64,000 nt of DNA from positions 1,302,001 through 1,366,000 of the forward strand of contig OZ255703.1 in NCBI GenBank assembly GCA_965277055.1. Direction: 5' to 3'. The translations under genes and the position numbers were made by a program. Under the pieces are notes generated by a model. That model saw nothing but the letters and a program-made list of their open reading frames with translations, ran no database searches and was not told the origin of the DNA. Shown here piece by piece: positions 1 through 6,596 of this stretch (within the stretch, counting starts at the first letter, position 1; each line of letters begins with the position of its first letter). This DNA comes from CBDCHC01 sp965277055 (GTDB taxonomy: Bacteria > Pseudomonadota > Gammaproteobacteria > PS1 > Pseudothioglobaceae).

Positions 1-1
1 C

Positions 2-514
2 ACTCAGGCTACTGAGCAATATCTTCACGCCTCTTCTATGACTGATAGGCTCGCAAGTTTTGAAGTATTGTTAGCGAGCACTGAGCGCTCAAGAGTAATT
101 AGCTCTTTTTATAATACATTTATGGGTGATGAGCAAGTGGTTAACAAGTGGTTTAAAAGTATAGCGAGTCATCCGCAGACATCACTCATAGAAATGCGTG
201 CACTTATTGAACATGCTGATTTCAACTTCACTACGCCGAATAAAGTACGAAGTCTTATTGGTGGCTTTACCTTGAATTATCCACACTTTCATACTCAAGA
301 AGGCTACGAATTATATACTGATATAATACTTCGCCTAAGTAGTATAAACCCACAAATTGCTGCGCGTCTTACGGCTATATTTTCTCATTATGTGCGCTTT
401 ACTTCTCCTTATAACGCATGGCAACAAGCTGCTTTAGAGCGAATTCAGTCACATCCTGACTTAGCCAAGGATGTACGGGAAATCGTTGATAATATCTTAA
501 AAAATAAAGCTTAA
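2..514 (+). CDS. pepN: Aminopeptidase N, C-terminal fragment (5' end outside window)
   Basis: Only the last ~170 residues are inside the window; the reading frame is open from base 2 and runs to the TAA at 512-514. The segment corresponds to the all-helical C-terminal domain of gammaproteobacterial PepN-type M1 aminopeptidases. This domain closes over the active site, and residues such as NYPHFHTQEGY and SINPQIAARL are typical of it. The zinc site (HEXXH) and GAMEN motif would lie upstream, out of view. The family removes N-terminal residues from peptides in the cytoplasm. The first ATG in view (38) is internal, not the start. The gene is followed by glnA after ~90 bases. Confidence 0.85.
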   Translation, partial: TQATEQYLHASSMTDRLASFEVLLASTERSRVISSFYNTFMGDEQVVNKWFKSIASHPQTSLIEMRALIEHADFNFTTPNKVRSLIGGFTLNYPHFHTQEGYELYTDIILRLSSINPQIAARLTAIFSHYVRFTSPYNAWQQAALERIQSHPDLAKDVREIVDNILKNKA

Positions 515-606
515 ATCAAGTAAAATTATATTCACAGTTTTACAACGGCGTAAAGCGTAGGTTGCAACGACGCAGATCTACAATAACTATACAAGGAGAA
601 TGAAAC

Positions 607-2022
607 ATGTCCGCACAAGACGTACTTCAAATGATTACAGACAACGAAGTAAGATTCGTTGATTTTCGTTTTACCGATACTAAAGGTAAAGAACAACACG
701 TGAGCGTTCCTGCTCATACTATTGATGCTGATAAGCTTAGTGAAGGTCAAATGTTTGATGGATCTTCAATCGCAGGTTGGAAAAACATCAATGAATCAGA
801 TATGATTTTGCGACCAGATTTTACTACTGTAGTAATTGACCCATTTGCAGAAGAAACAACCTTAAATATTACCTGTGATATTATTGAACCAAATGATATG
901 CTTGGCTATGAGAAAGATCCACGCTCTATCGCAAAACGTGCTGAAGCATATTTGCAAGATTCAGGTATTGCTGATACTGCATACTTTGGTAATGAGCCTG
1001 AGTTTTTTGTATTTGATAGTGTGAAATGGGATACCGGGTTTGGCTTAGGTAAGGCATTTTATGAAATCAAATCAGAAGAAGCTGATTGGGAATCAATGAC
1101 TGAATTTGAAAGTGGTAATAAAGGTCACCGTCCACGTATTAAGGGCGGGTATTTTCCAGTACCACCAGTAGATTCATTAAATGATTTACGTGCACAAATG
1201 AGTCTTGCTATTGAAGAAATGGGCGTTACTACAGAAGTACATCACCATGAAGTAGGTACTGCGGGGCAGTGTGAAATCGGTGCGTTATTTAATACACTAG
1301 TGAAAAAAGCTGATGAAACGCAAATCTTAAAATATTGTATACACAATGTTGCTAACCTTTACGGCAAAACAGCTACATTTATGCCAAAACCAATTGCAGC
1401 TGATAATGGTAATGGTATGCATGTGCATCAGTCAATTAGTAAAGACGGGGTAAACCTCTTTGCAGGTGATGGCTATGGCAATCTCAGCGAAACAGCACTG
1501 CATTATATTGGTGGTATTATCAAGCATGCAAGAGCGTTAAATGCATTTACCAATGCCTCTACTAACTCATATAAACGTCTTGTACCGGGGTTTGAGGCAC
1601 CAGAAATGCTTGCATATTCTGCAAGAAACCGTAGTGCTGCAATTCGTATTCCATTTGTATCTTCTGACAAAGCAAGAAGAATTGAAGTACGTTTCCCTGA
1701 TGCTACTGCAAATCCATATCTTGCATTCTCTGCGATGCTTATGGCAGGTATTGATGGTATCAAGAATAAAATTGACCCAGGCAAGCCCTCTGATGAAGAT
1801 TTATACGAACTTACCGAAGCTGAGAAGAAACATATTCCTAAAGTATGTGGCACACTTCAAGAAGCACTTAATGCACTTGATGTTGATCGTGAGTTCTTAA
1901 CTCAAGGTGGAGTATTTACTGATAATATGATTGATTCATACATTGAACTCAAAATGCAGGATGTGATTGCACTTAGAAGTGCTCCTCACCCTGTAGAATT
2001 TGATATGTATTATAGTTCATAA
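607..2022 (+). CDS. glnA: Glutamine synthetase, type I
   Basis: Makes glutamine from glutamate, ammonia and ATP; the family forms a cytoplasmic dodecamer. The 471-residue length matches enterobacterial GlnA. Visible signatures are MFDGSSIAGW near residue 50, the metal/ATP region NGNGMHVHQSI near 265, and KRLVPGFEAPE near 325. The tyrosine of DLYEL (about residue 400) sits where the adenylylated tyrosine of enterobacterial GlnA lies, so control by a GlnE-type adenylyltransferase is likely. An AAGGAG ribosome site lies about 8 bases before the ATG. A strong hairpin terminator follows, so it appears monocistronic. No convincing sigma-54 promoter was seen upstream. Confidence 0.97.
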   Translation: MSAQDVLQMITDNEVRFVDFRFTDTKGKEQHVSVPAHTIDADKLSEGQMFDGSSIAGWKNINESDMILRPDFTTVVIDPFAEETTLNITCDIIEPNDMLGYEKDPRSIAKRAEAYLQDSGIADTAYFGNEPEFFVFDSVKWDTGFGLGKAFYEIKSEEADWESMTEFESGNKGHRPRIKGGYFPVPPVDSLNDLRAQMSLAIEEMGVTTEVHHHEVGTAGQCEIGALFNTLVKKADETQILKYCIHNVANLYGKTATFMPKPIAADNGNGMHVHQSISKDGVNLFAGDGYGNLSETALHYIGGIIKHARALNAFTNASTNSYKRLVPGFEAPEMLAYSARNRSAAIRIPFVSSDKARRIEVRFPDATANPYLAFSAMLMAGIDGIKNKIDPGKPSDEDLYELTEAEKKHIPKVCGTLQEALNALDVDREFLTQGGVFTDNMIDSYIELKMQDVIALRSAPHPVEFDMYYSS

Positions 2023-2043
2023 GTTAGAATTAAACATATGTAT

Positions 2044-2075
2044 AAAGGGTTTTAACACGTTAAAACCCTTTAATA
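2044..2075 (+). terminator. Rho-independent-type hairpin after glnA
   Basis: A perfect 12-bp stem (AAAGGGTTTTAA pairing with TTAAAACCCTTT) with a CACG loop lies 22 bases after the glnA stop. Only a short T stretch follows. It separates glnA from the lipoprotein gene downstream. Confidence 0.8.
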
Positions 2076-2111
2076 TATCTAAAAGTCCAATTTGATAATA
2101 TAGAAAAAGTG

Positions 2112-3143
2112 ATGTTTAAATATTTAACTAAAATATGCTTATTTTGTGTAGTAATAGTATTACAAGGATGTACTCTAGATAATACCGTTAATCAAAATGT
2201 TATTGCACCCATAACAACTGTAGAAGATTCTTGCTCTCTTGAAGAAAGAACAAAAATACAATGGGGCGAAGAATCTTTAGCAAGTGTAGTACAACGATGC
2301 ATTCCAAACGGCTGGGAAGACTTGTTTAATAAGGAAGAAACACAAAAAATAATAACATCAATATCTAATGATATGGATACTTTTTATAATACCAATAAAG
2401 AATATATTATTTTCGGACCTAGTCCTGGTCTGGTATTTGAAGCATTATATGCAACTCAGCCAAAAGATGTAAAGGCTATTATTTTAGGACTTGATCCTCG
2501 CGTACCAGAAGCCACAGGGTTATCTTTTTCGATAGAAGGATCTTCTAATCTGGTTGCTTCAATACAAAGAATGCTCTTAGAGGCTAGAAATCAAAATGTA
2601 TGCGTTGATGTTCTAGATGGTAATGTTAGTAAATGGGCATATGATTCTGGTGTATTATTATTGAACTCTGCACTTACCTTTGCATTTAGTGAGTGTAAAT
2701 CCAGTGATAAAAATTGCTCAATACCTTCTGGCCCTATTAGACAACAAAGTACATGGGAGCCATTTATAAAAGTATTATTTGATTACATTAATACAAATGT
2801 TAAACCAAGTGTTGTTCTTGCATGGGGGCAAGAATCACAATTATTCTCCCAAAAATATATTGATACTACTAAACATACAATCTTAACTAGCGGTCATCCC
2901 TCACCTGCAAATAAAAAGGATAATTTCTTTTGCAATAATCATTTTGTTTGTGCTAATGAATTTTTAGAGAAAAAACAAAGATCGCCCGTACATTGGGATC
3001 TCATCGATAATTGTCAAAAAGTAGAAGTGCCTCATACCTATACTTGGTCGCGCCATATTGATGCAAAAACTGGGTTACGTTCAGTTATTAACAAAGTATG
3101 TAAACCTGTTGATTGCTCAACATATGGTAAGTTAATGAACTAA
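2112..3143 (+). CDS. Lipoprotein with a family-1 uracil-DNA glycosylase (UNG) domain
   Basis: The start reads GTG-ATG; I use the ATG. Residues 1-20 form a lipoprotein signal with lipobox LQGC (Cys20, then Thr, which favours outer-membrane sorting). The rest aligns along its length with UNG-type uracil-DNA glycosylases: DVKAIILGLDP (the general-base Asp is D128; the usual sequence is GQDPYHGP), GLSFS, GVLLLNSALT (uracil-binding Asn N185), VVLAWG, and GHPSP with the catalytic His H262, followed by NFFCNNHFVCANEFLE as in E. coli UNG. The water-activating loop is two residues shorter and lacks the Tyr and His of DPYH. The mature part has ten cysteines besides the lipidated one, suggesting disulfides and an extracytoplasmic location. 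About 50 extra C-terminal residues follow. The UNG homology is clear; activity and role are unknown. Confidence 0.85.
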   Translation: MFKYLTKICLFCVVIVLQGCTLDNTVNQNVIAPITTVEDSCSLEERTKIQWGEESLASVVQRCIPNGWEDLFNKEETQKIITSISNDMDTFYNTNKEYIIFGPSPGLVFEALYATQPKDVKAIILGLDPRVPEATGLSFSIEGSSNLVASIQRMLLEARNQNVCVDVLDGNVSKWAYDSGVLLLNSALTFAFSECKSSDKNCSIPSGPIRQQSTWEPFIKVLFDYINTNVKPSVVLAWGQESQLFSQKYIDTTKHTILTSGHPSPANKKDNFFCNNHFVCANEFLEKKQRSPVHWDLIDNCQKVEVPHTYTWSRHIDAKTGLRSVINKVCKPVDCSTYGKLMN

Positions 3144-3289
3144 AGCAATGTATTATGAACTGCTTTTTATTTTTATTTGTCTAAATTTAACTAATATTTT
3201 GCAGTATTTTTTTAACTTACACACCCAAAACGATAGAATATAATATACTACATTTTGTGATTTTTTGTTATCACTTCGGAGATATTCTT

Positions 3290-3478
3290 ATGGCATGTTC
3301 GTTACGGTTAAGTTTTTTAATGATTTCTATTTTGATATGGGCAGGTATCTACCTTACTGGTTTTGACACTGTGCATTGGTTTGTATTTGTGCCTGCTGTT
3401 GGCACATTGATGGTTGGTGTTACTGGGGTTTGTTTTGCCTCTATGATATTTAAAAGCATAGGCATTTGTAAAAACTAA
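3290..3478 (+). CDS. Small two-helix inner-membrane protein (DUF2892/YgaP-like)
   Basis: A 62-residue protein with two hydrophobic segments (about residues 7-25 and 28-50) and a short tail ending GICKN. The start at 3290 is chosen because GGAGAT lies just upstream; an in-frame ATG at 3257 has no such site. The LRLSFLMISILIW opening, the short middle loop and the Cys near the C-terminus resemble DUF2892 (YgaP-type) membrane proteins, which are often tied to sulfur or rhodanese functions. No catalytic residues are visible. It converges with the methyltransferase gene downstream. Confidence 0.55.
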   Translation: MACSLRLSFLMISILIWAGIYLTGFDTVHWFVFVPAVGTLMVGVTGVCFASMIFKSIGICKN

Positions 3479-3520
3479 ATACCTTATATGCTAATGTTGT
3501 GAAGATAGTCATGCTCTATT

Positions 3521-3594
3521 TTTATGCAAAATTAGCATAAATTCACTATATTTAGCGACATTTACTTGCAATTTATGCAAATTTAGCATAATTG
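3521..3594. repeat. Pair of ATGC/GCAT-tipped inverted repeats between convergent genes
   Basis: Two hairpins lie side by side. The first is TTTATGC, loop AAAATTA, GCATAAA (3521-3541). The second is CAATTTATGC, loop AAATTTA, GCATAATTG (3569-3594, one bulged T). The same tip, ATGC-AAAATTA-GCAT, tops the 16-bp hairpin at 50706-50744. Both places lie between convergent genes, so they may serve as two-way terminators or be a REP-like repeat. Confidence 0.6.
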
Positions 3595-3605
3595 AGTGCA
3601 GGTAA

Positions 3606-4190
3606 TTATTCCTTCACTGCTCGTGAAATCGTATATTTTGCACCTTGTTTGACTTTGGTGTAATTACCAAAGACTGCCTTAAAGTTGGTTTTAAGAAATT
3701 CCCGCAAACCATTAATAGATACAAAGGTAATACTGCTACCCACTTCCATATGCTCATAGGCATCATGCAAGATAATAGAGAGTTGCTCTCGTCCCACTTT
3801 GGCAGGGATATTCGAAATTACTTGGCTAAATCGCATCCCCTTTGGCACTGCGCTAAATGCATCAGATAAATATGCCCTACAGTGTGTGAGCCCGTGTTTT
3901 TGTGCGTTGATATTACTAAGCTCCACTGCTATAAAGTCTTTATCTACCATGTGTACTTCTTTAGCAGTTTTCCCAGCATATAGCCCAATAGGGCCATACC
4001 CACAGCCCAAATCAAATACTACATCATCAGCAGAAATATCAAGATATTTGAGTAATAATAGGGTGCCTTCATCAATATTTTTAGGTGAGAATACACCGTA
4101 TTTAGTAGTCAGATTAAACTTATATTCTCCCAAAGTACAAGGAAGATGAATAGGTTGCTTGAGAGTTGGAATATCTTGTTTACTAAACAT
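3606..4190 (-). CDS. Class I SAM-dependent methyltransferase, RsmC/RlmG-like small domain
   Basis: A 194-residue single-domain methyltransferase. Motif I is FDLGCGYGPIGLYAG (about residues 59-73), an acidic VDKD follows, and motif IV reads SNIPAK where RsmC/RlmG enzymes have SNPPF. This places it with the small-subunit rRNA guanine-N2 methyltransferase family (MTS domain). It lacks the N-terminal pseudo-domain of full-length RsmC, which is about 340 residues, and resembles stand-alone single-domain members. The likely substrate is rRNA, or possibly a protein. The gene runs toward the small membrane protein gene; the tRNA-Gly promoter lies just upstream on the other strand. Confidence 0.8.
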   Translation of the reverse strand: MFSKQDIPTLKQPIHLPCTLGEYKFNLTTKYGVFSPKNIDEGTLLLLKYLDISADDVVFDLGCGYGPIGLYAGKTAKEVHMVDKDFIAVELSNINAQKHGLTHCRAYLSDAFSAVPKGMRFSQVISNIPAKVGREQLSIILHDAYEHMEVGSSITFVSINGLREFLKTNFKAVFGNYTKVKQGAKYTISRAVKE

Positions 4191-4232
4191 GCAACAATTG
4201 GAGAATATTTGCGGACAAAGCGAGCATTATAC

Positions 4233-4260
4233 TTGACAAACAGTGCACATACATTATAAT
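4233..4260 (+). promoter_or_regulatory. Sigma-70 promoter of tRNA-Gly
   Basis: A consensus -35 TTGACA (4233-4238) and consensus -10 TATAAT (4255-4260) are separated by 16 bases. The mature tRNA begins 11 bases after the -10. It is one of two near-perfect sigma-70 promoters I could read in the window. Confidence 0.88.
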
Positions 4261-4271
4261 TAACCCCTTTT

Positions 4272-4347
4272 GCGGGAGTAGCTCAGCTGGTAGAGCGTCT
4301 CGTTGCCAACGAGAAGGTCGCGAGTTCGAACCTCGTTTCCCGCTCCA
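4272..4347 (+). tRNA. tRNA-Gly (anticodon GCC)
   Basis: A full cloverleaf is readable. The acceptor GCGGGAG pairs with TTCCCGC, the D-loop is AGCTCAGCTGGTAGAGC, and the anticodon loop TTGCCAA has the GCC anticodon. The T-loop is GTTCGAA, and CCA is encoded (4345-4347). It is followed by a GGTTGGC/GCCAACC terminator. Confidence 0.97.
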
Positions 4348-4390
4348 AATTGCAAAAAGAATTATTATTTATAGTCATATAAAAGAAACG

Positions 4391-4413
4391 GGTTGGCGAT
4401 GCCAACCTTTTTT
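4391..4413 (+). terminator. Rho-independent terminator after tRNA-Gly
   Basis: A 7-bp GC-containing stem (GGTTGGC and GCCAACC) with a GAT loop is followed directly by a run of six T. It lies 44 bases after tRNA-Gly and before tRNA-Cys. Confidence 0.9.
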
Positions 4414-4436
4414 ATATAATAATTCACCCACCCCTT

Positions 4437-4510
4437 GGCTGAGTAGCAAAGTGGTTATGCAGAGGCCTGCAAAGCCTTTTACAGCGGTTCGATTCCGCTC
4501 TCAGCCTCCA
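4437..4510 (+). tRNA. tRNA-Cys (anticodon GCA)
   Basis: The acceptor GGCTGAG pairs with CTCAGCC. The anticodon loop contains CTGCAAA (GCA), the T-arm is GCGGTTCGATTCCGC, and CCA is encoded at the 3' end. No separate promoter was recognised in the 24 bases after the previous terminator. The tandem 125-bp repeat begins six bases after its 3' end. Confidence 0.97.
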
Positions 4511-4515
4511 CTTAA

Positions 4516-4866
4516 CTTCGTCTTTTTGTTTTCTACTGTGTTGTGTTGCAAAAAATGTTCAATCACATACTGCACGTATGCTCAATCACATTTTTCTGAC
4601 ACGCCTTGTAGAATTCCAAAAATACTCGTTAAGAACTAAATTTCGTCTTTTTGTTTTCTACTGTGTTGTGTTGCAAAAAATGCTCAATCACATACTGTAC
4701 GTATGCTCAATCACATTTTTCTGACACGCCTTGTAGAATTCCAAAAATACTCGTTAAGAACTATTTTATTTTGTTGTGCTACATAATTCATGCAATCATG
4801 TACAACCCGTACGCTCAATTATGAATTATTTGCTCGCCTCATAAAATTCTCAAAATAGTCATTAAT
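4516..4866 (+). repeat. Tandem ~125-bp intergenic repeat, two near-identical copies plus one diverged copy
   Basis: Copy 1 spans 4516-4640 and copy 2 spans 4641-4764; they differ at only about two positions in the shared core. A diverged third copy spans about 4765-4866. Conserved landmarks in each unit are TTCTACTGTGTTGTGTTGCA, then a central hairpin, then CACGCCTTGTAGAA and an AAAATACT end. The central stem is CATAC/GTATG in copies 1 and 2 and GTAC/GTAC in copy 3. Related copies occur at 28234-28485. No gene is visible in 4511-4954. Confidence 0.9.
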
Positions 4867-4954
4867 TTGAGTGTGTGTCAGGGTTAATCTGAGCTAGTAC
4901 AACGTATGAGTTGAATTCGCCGTTTGGTACAGCCCCAGTTTTGAGGTTTACATG

Positions 4955-5341
4955 TTATATGTTTATATAATTTGAAACCTCTATGAGATTGCCGTCTGGA
5001 TCTCTAAAATACACTGAGTTGATTTTACCTGCAGCTCCAGTTCTTTCAACTGGCCCCTCGATTATTAGAATGTCTTGAGCTTCTAACTCCTCAATCGCTT
5101 CTTGGATAGGGGTACTGATAATAAAGCATAGATCTGCCGATCCAGATTGCACTACTTGTGCTTTTGGTTCAAACTCACTTCCTAATTGATGAAGATTTAT
5201 TTTTTGTTCACCAAAAATTAAGGCTACTCGTCCTTCTCCAAACTCAACTTTTTCCATACCCATCAATGAATGATAGAAGTTGACTGTTTCATCAATATCC
5301 TTAACCGTGAGTACCAAATGATCAATTCTATCTACTTTCAT
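4955..5341 (-). CDS. VOC (glyoxalase/bleomycin-resistance) family protein
   Basis: A 128-residue single VOC domain from the preferred start MKVDRIDHLV. A GGGAGG site sits 14 bases upstream; an alternative ATG nine codons earlier would overlap that site. The betaalphabetabetabeta pattern is visible: IDHLVLTVKDIDETVNFYHSL opens the first module, and YFRDPDGNLIEVSNY closes the second. The candidate metal ligands are H8 of IDHLV, His56 of INLHQ and the final Glu of LIEVS. The family covers glyoxalases, dioxygenases and drug-binding proteins, and the substrate cannot be assigned here. It lies at the left edge of the accessory island. Confidence 0.8.
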   Translation of the reverse strand: MKVDRIDHLVLTVKDIDETVNFYHSLMGMEKVEFGEGRVALIFGEQKINLHQLGSEFEPKAQVVQSGSADLCFIISTPIQEAIEELEAQDILIIEGPVERTGAAGKINSVYFRDPDGNLIEVSNYINI

Positions 5342-5457
5342 GATAGTATAAATTCCCTCCCAAAACATAACTATTCATTGCTTACGATTATACATTGAGT
5401 TTTCAATTTTATTAAAATATCGCGAATTCACATCATAAGTGCAACGCTTTAAGATAG

Positions 5458-5485
5458 TTCAATGGGTGTCATTTATCCCATTGAA
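5458..5485. repeat. Inverted repeat TTCAATGGG/CCCATTGAA
   Basis: A perfect 9-bp stem encloses a 10-base loop. It lies 25 bases before the IS30-like remnant and may be part of that element's 5' end. Confidence 0.6.
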
Positions 5486-5509
5486 TCATCACATTAAAAA
5501 GGAGCAGTT

Positions 5510-5596
5510 ATAAAGCAATATACCCATCTAACCAGTGAAGAAAAATACCATTACACTAAAAGGTACGTTAATTTTGTAGGAACACTTTACCACTAG
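5510..5596 (+). pseudogene. Remnant of an IS30-family transposase N-terminus
   Basis: An AAAAGGAG ribosome site is followed by an ATA codon where ATG would be expected. A short open frame then begins KQYTHLTSEEKYHY, like the first residues of IS30-type transposases, and a TAG stops it after 28 codons. No HTH region or DDE catalytic core follows. I read it as a decayed insertion-sequence fragment at the edge of the defence island. The match is short, so the family call is tentative. Confidence 0.5.
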
Positions 5597-5646
5597 TCAC
5601 AATTCTATGTAAACCTATAACTTACTAGTAATTATTCTAGAACCAA

Positions 5647-5660
5647 TAGGGAGGATTACA
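5647..5660. repeat. Solo insertion-sequence end TAGGGAGGATTACA
   Basis: Fourteen bases exactly complementary to the first 14 bases of the IS3-family element at 60124. The first 12 also match the arms of the inverted repeat at 7967-8012. It lies 19 bases before the 3' end of the ariB-like gene, with its outer end facing that gene. The other bases of 5369-5678 hold only the two items above. Confidence 0.6.
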
Positions 5661-5678
5661 AGTGCTACCACAATTATC

Positions 5679-6596
5679 TTATAATATGTGTGAATCAGAC
5701 ATTAGGATTCTAGAAAACTCATTTTTATAGTGATTGTTGAGATATGATAAACTATCATTTGTATGCAATAATTTACAAAAACTATTCACAATACCTGTAA
5801 CTGCATAATCTTTTGGAATATTTTGTGCTTTTTTATCCTTTAGTTTTAATATATAACTTAATAATCTATAAGCGTATGATTCAAACAAATGACCAAAACA
5901 ATCTGATAAAGATATATTATCAGTAGGCAAATCATGAATAATAGAATCGCCAAATTTTTCTTTTACCTCCTCAAAAGATTTGTTAAGTTCATTATTGTTA
6001 ATAGTAGGGTATTTGTCGTTATTGATTTGAATATATTTTTGATAGGATTTACGGTCAAAAAAAGATTCGCTATGGCGACTTATAAGAACTAAATCAGTTG
6101 ATATGGCTGTTTTCAAATCTAAAAATAATTTTTCAAAAAATTCATGGATGGAGCTCACCTCATCGTTGAGAGTTGTGCGACAAGCACCTATTAATTGGTA
6201 CAAATATTCAATTATAGAATATTCATTCCAAGCATCATTTTCCCAGCTATAGCCATATGTATACATAACATTATTGATTGCTAATTTCTCTTCGTTAATG
6301 TTGTCAAAATCTCTATCCATTGCTGCTATTGTATGGGTAGCACCTTGGGAAATATTTTCTGCAATAACCTTAACGTTTTCTTTTGAGCCAATAGACTTAA
6401 ACTTACACTTTACACTTGGTTTGTATACTTCAAAAAGAGACTGCCAATAATGTATATCGGGAGAACATTCTGTATATTTTCCTTCCTTTATGTCATTATT
6501 AGATAAGCTTTCTCCGCCTTCTAAATAGACAACAATATCAGTATTCCAAAATAAATACTCACTTGAAAGTCCACTTTGAGTTCTATAGAGACTCAT
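5679..6596 (-). CDS. DUF4435 Toprim-type effector of a PARIS-like anti-phage system (AriB-like)
   Basis: A 305-residue DUF4435 protein. The Toprim-type acidic residues are readable: VVYLEGGES with Glu26, then MDRDFDN (D94-D98), and GYSWENDAW (115-123), the usual DUF4435 block. AriB of E. coli PARIS also uses a glutamate near position 26, and there the freed protein is a tRNA-cleaving nuclease. The gene overlaps the upstream ATPase gene by 14 bases, the ariA-ariB order, so translation is probably coupled. Both the length and the pairing fit PARIS. The C-terminal half is unassigned. A diverged AAA/DUF4435 pair with another trigger or target remains possible. Confidence 0.8.
   Translation of the reverse strand: MSLYRTQSGLSSEYLFWNTDIVVYLEGGESLSNNDIKEGKYTECSPDIHYWQSLFEVYKPSVKCKFKSIGSKENVKVIAENISQGATHTIAAMDRDFDNINEEKLAINNVMYTYGYSWENDAWNEYSIIEYLYQLIGACRTTLNDEVSSIHEFFEKLFLDLKTAISTDLVLISRHSESFFDRKSYQKYIQINNDKYPTINNNELNKSFEEVKEKFGDSIIHDLPTDNISLSDCFGHLFESYAYRLLSYILKLKDKKAQNIPKDYAVTGIVNSFCKLLHTNDSLSYLNNHYKNEFSRILMSDSHIL

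Noticed and set aside
515..606. Sigma-54 promoter for glnA
   Set aside because: A GG/GC pair with roughly suitable spacing is present near 546-563, but it lacks the TGGCAC and TTGCA consensus, so I do not call it.
1503..1900. Long open frames on both strands inside glnA and other housekeeping genes
   Set aside because: They have no recognisable domain and lie within strongly conserved genes; they are by-products of codon bias.
4516..4866. 125-bp repeats as integron attC sites
   Set aside because: Size and a variable central hairpin recall attC, and CTTAAC/GTTAAG-like edges occur. The RYYYAAC/GTTRRRY core pair is not present in all copies, no cassette genes lie between the copies, and no integrase was seen.
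4516..4866. Tandem repeat as a CRISPR array
   Set aside because: The units are ~125 bp, joined without unique spacers, and no cas genes are present. No CRISPR was seen anywhere in the window.
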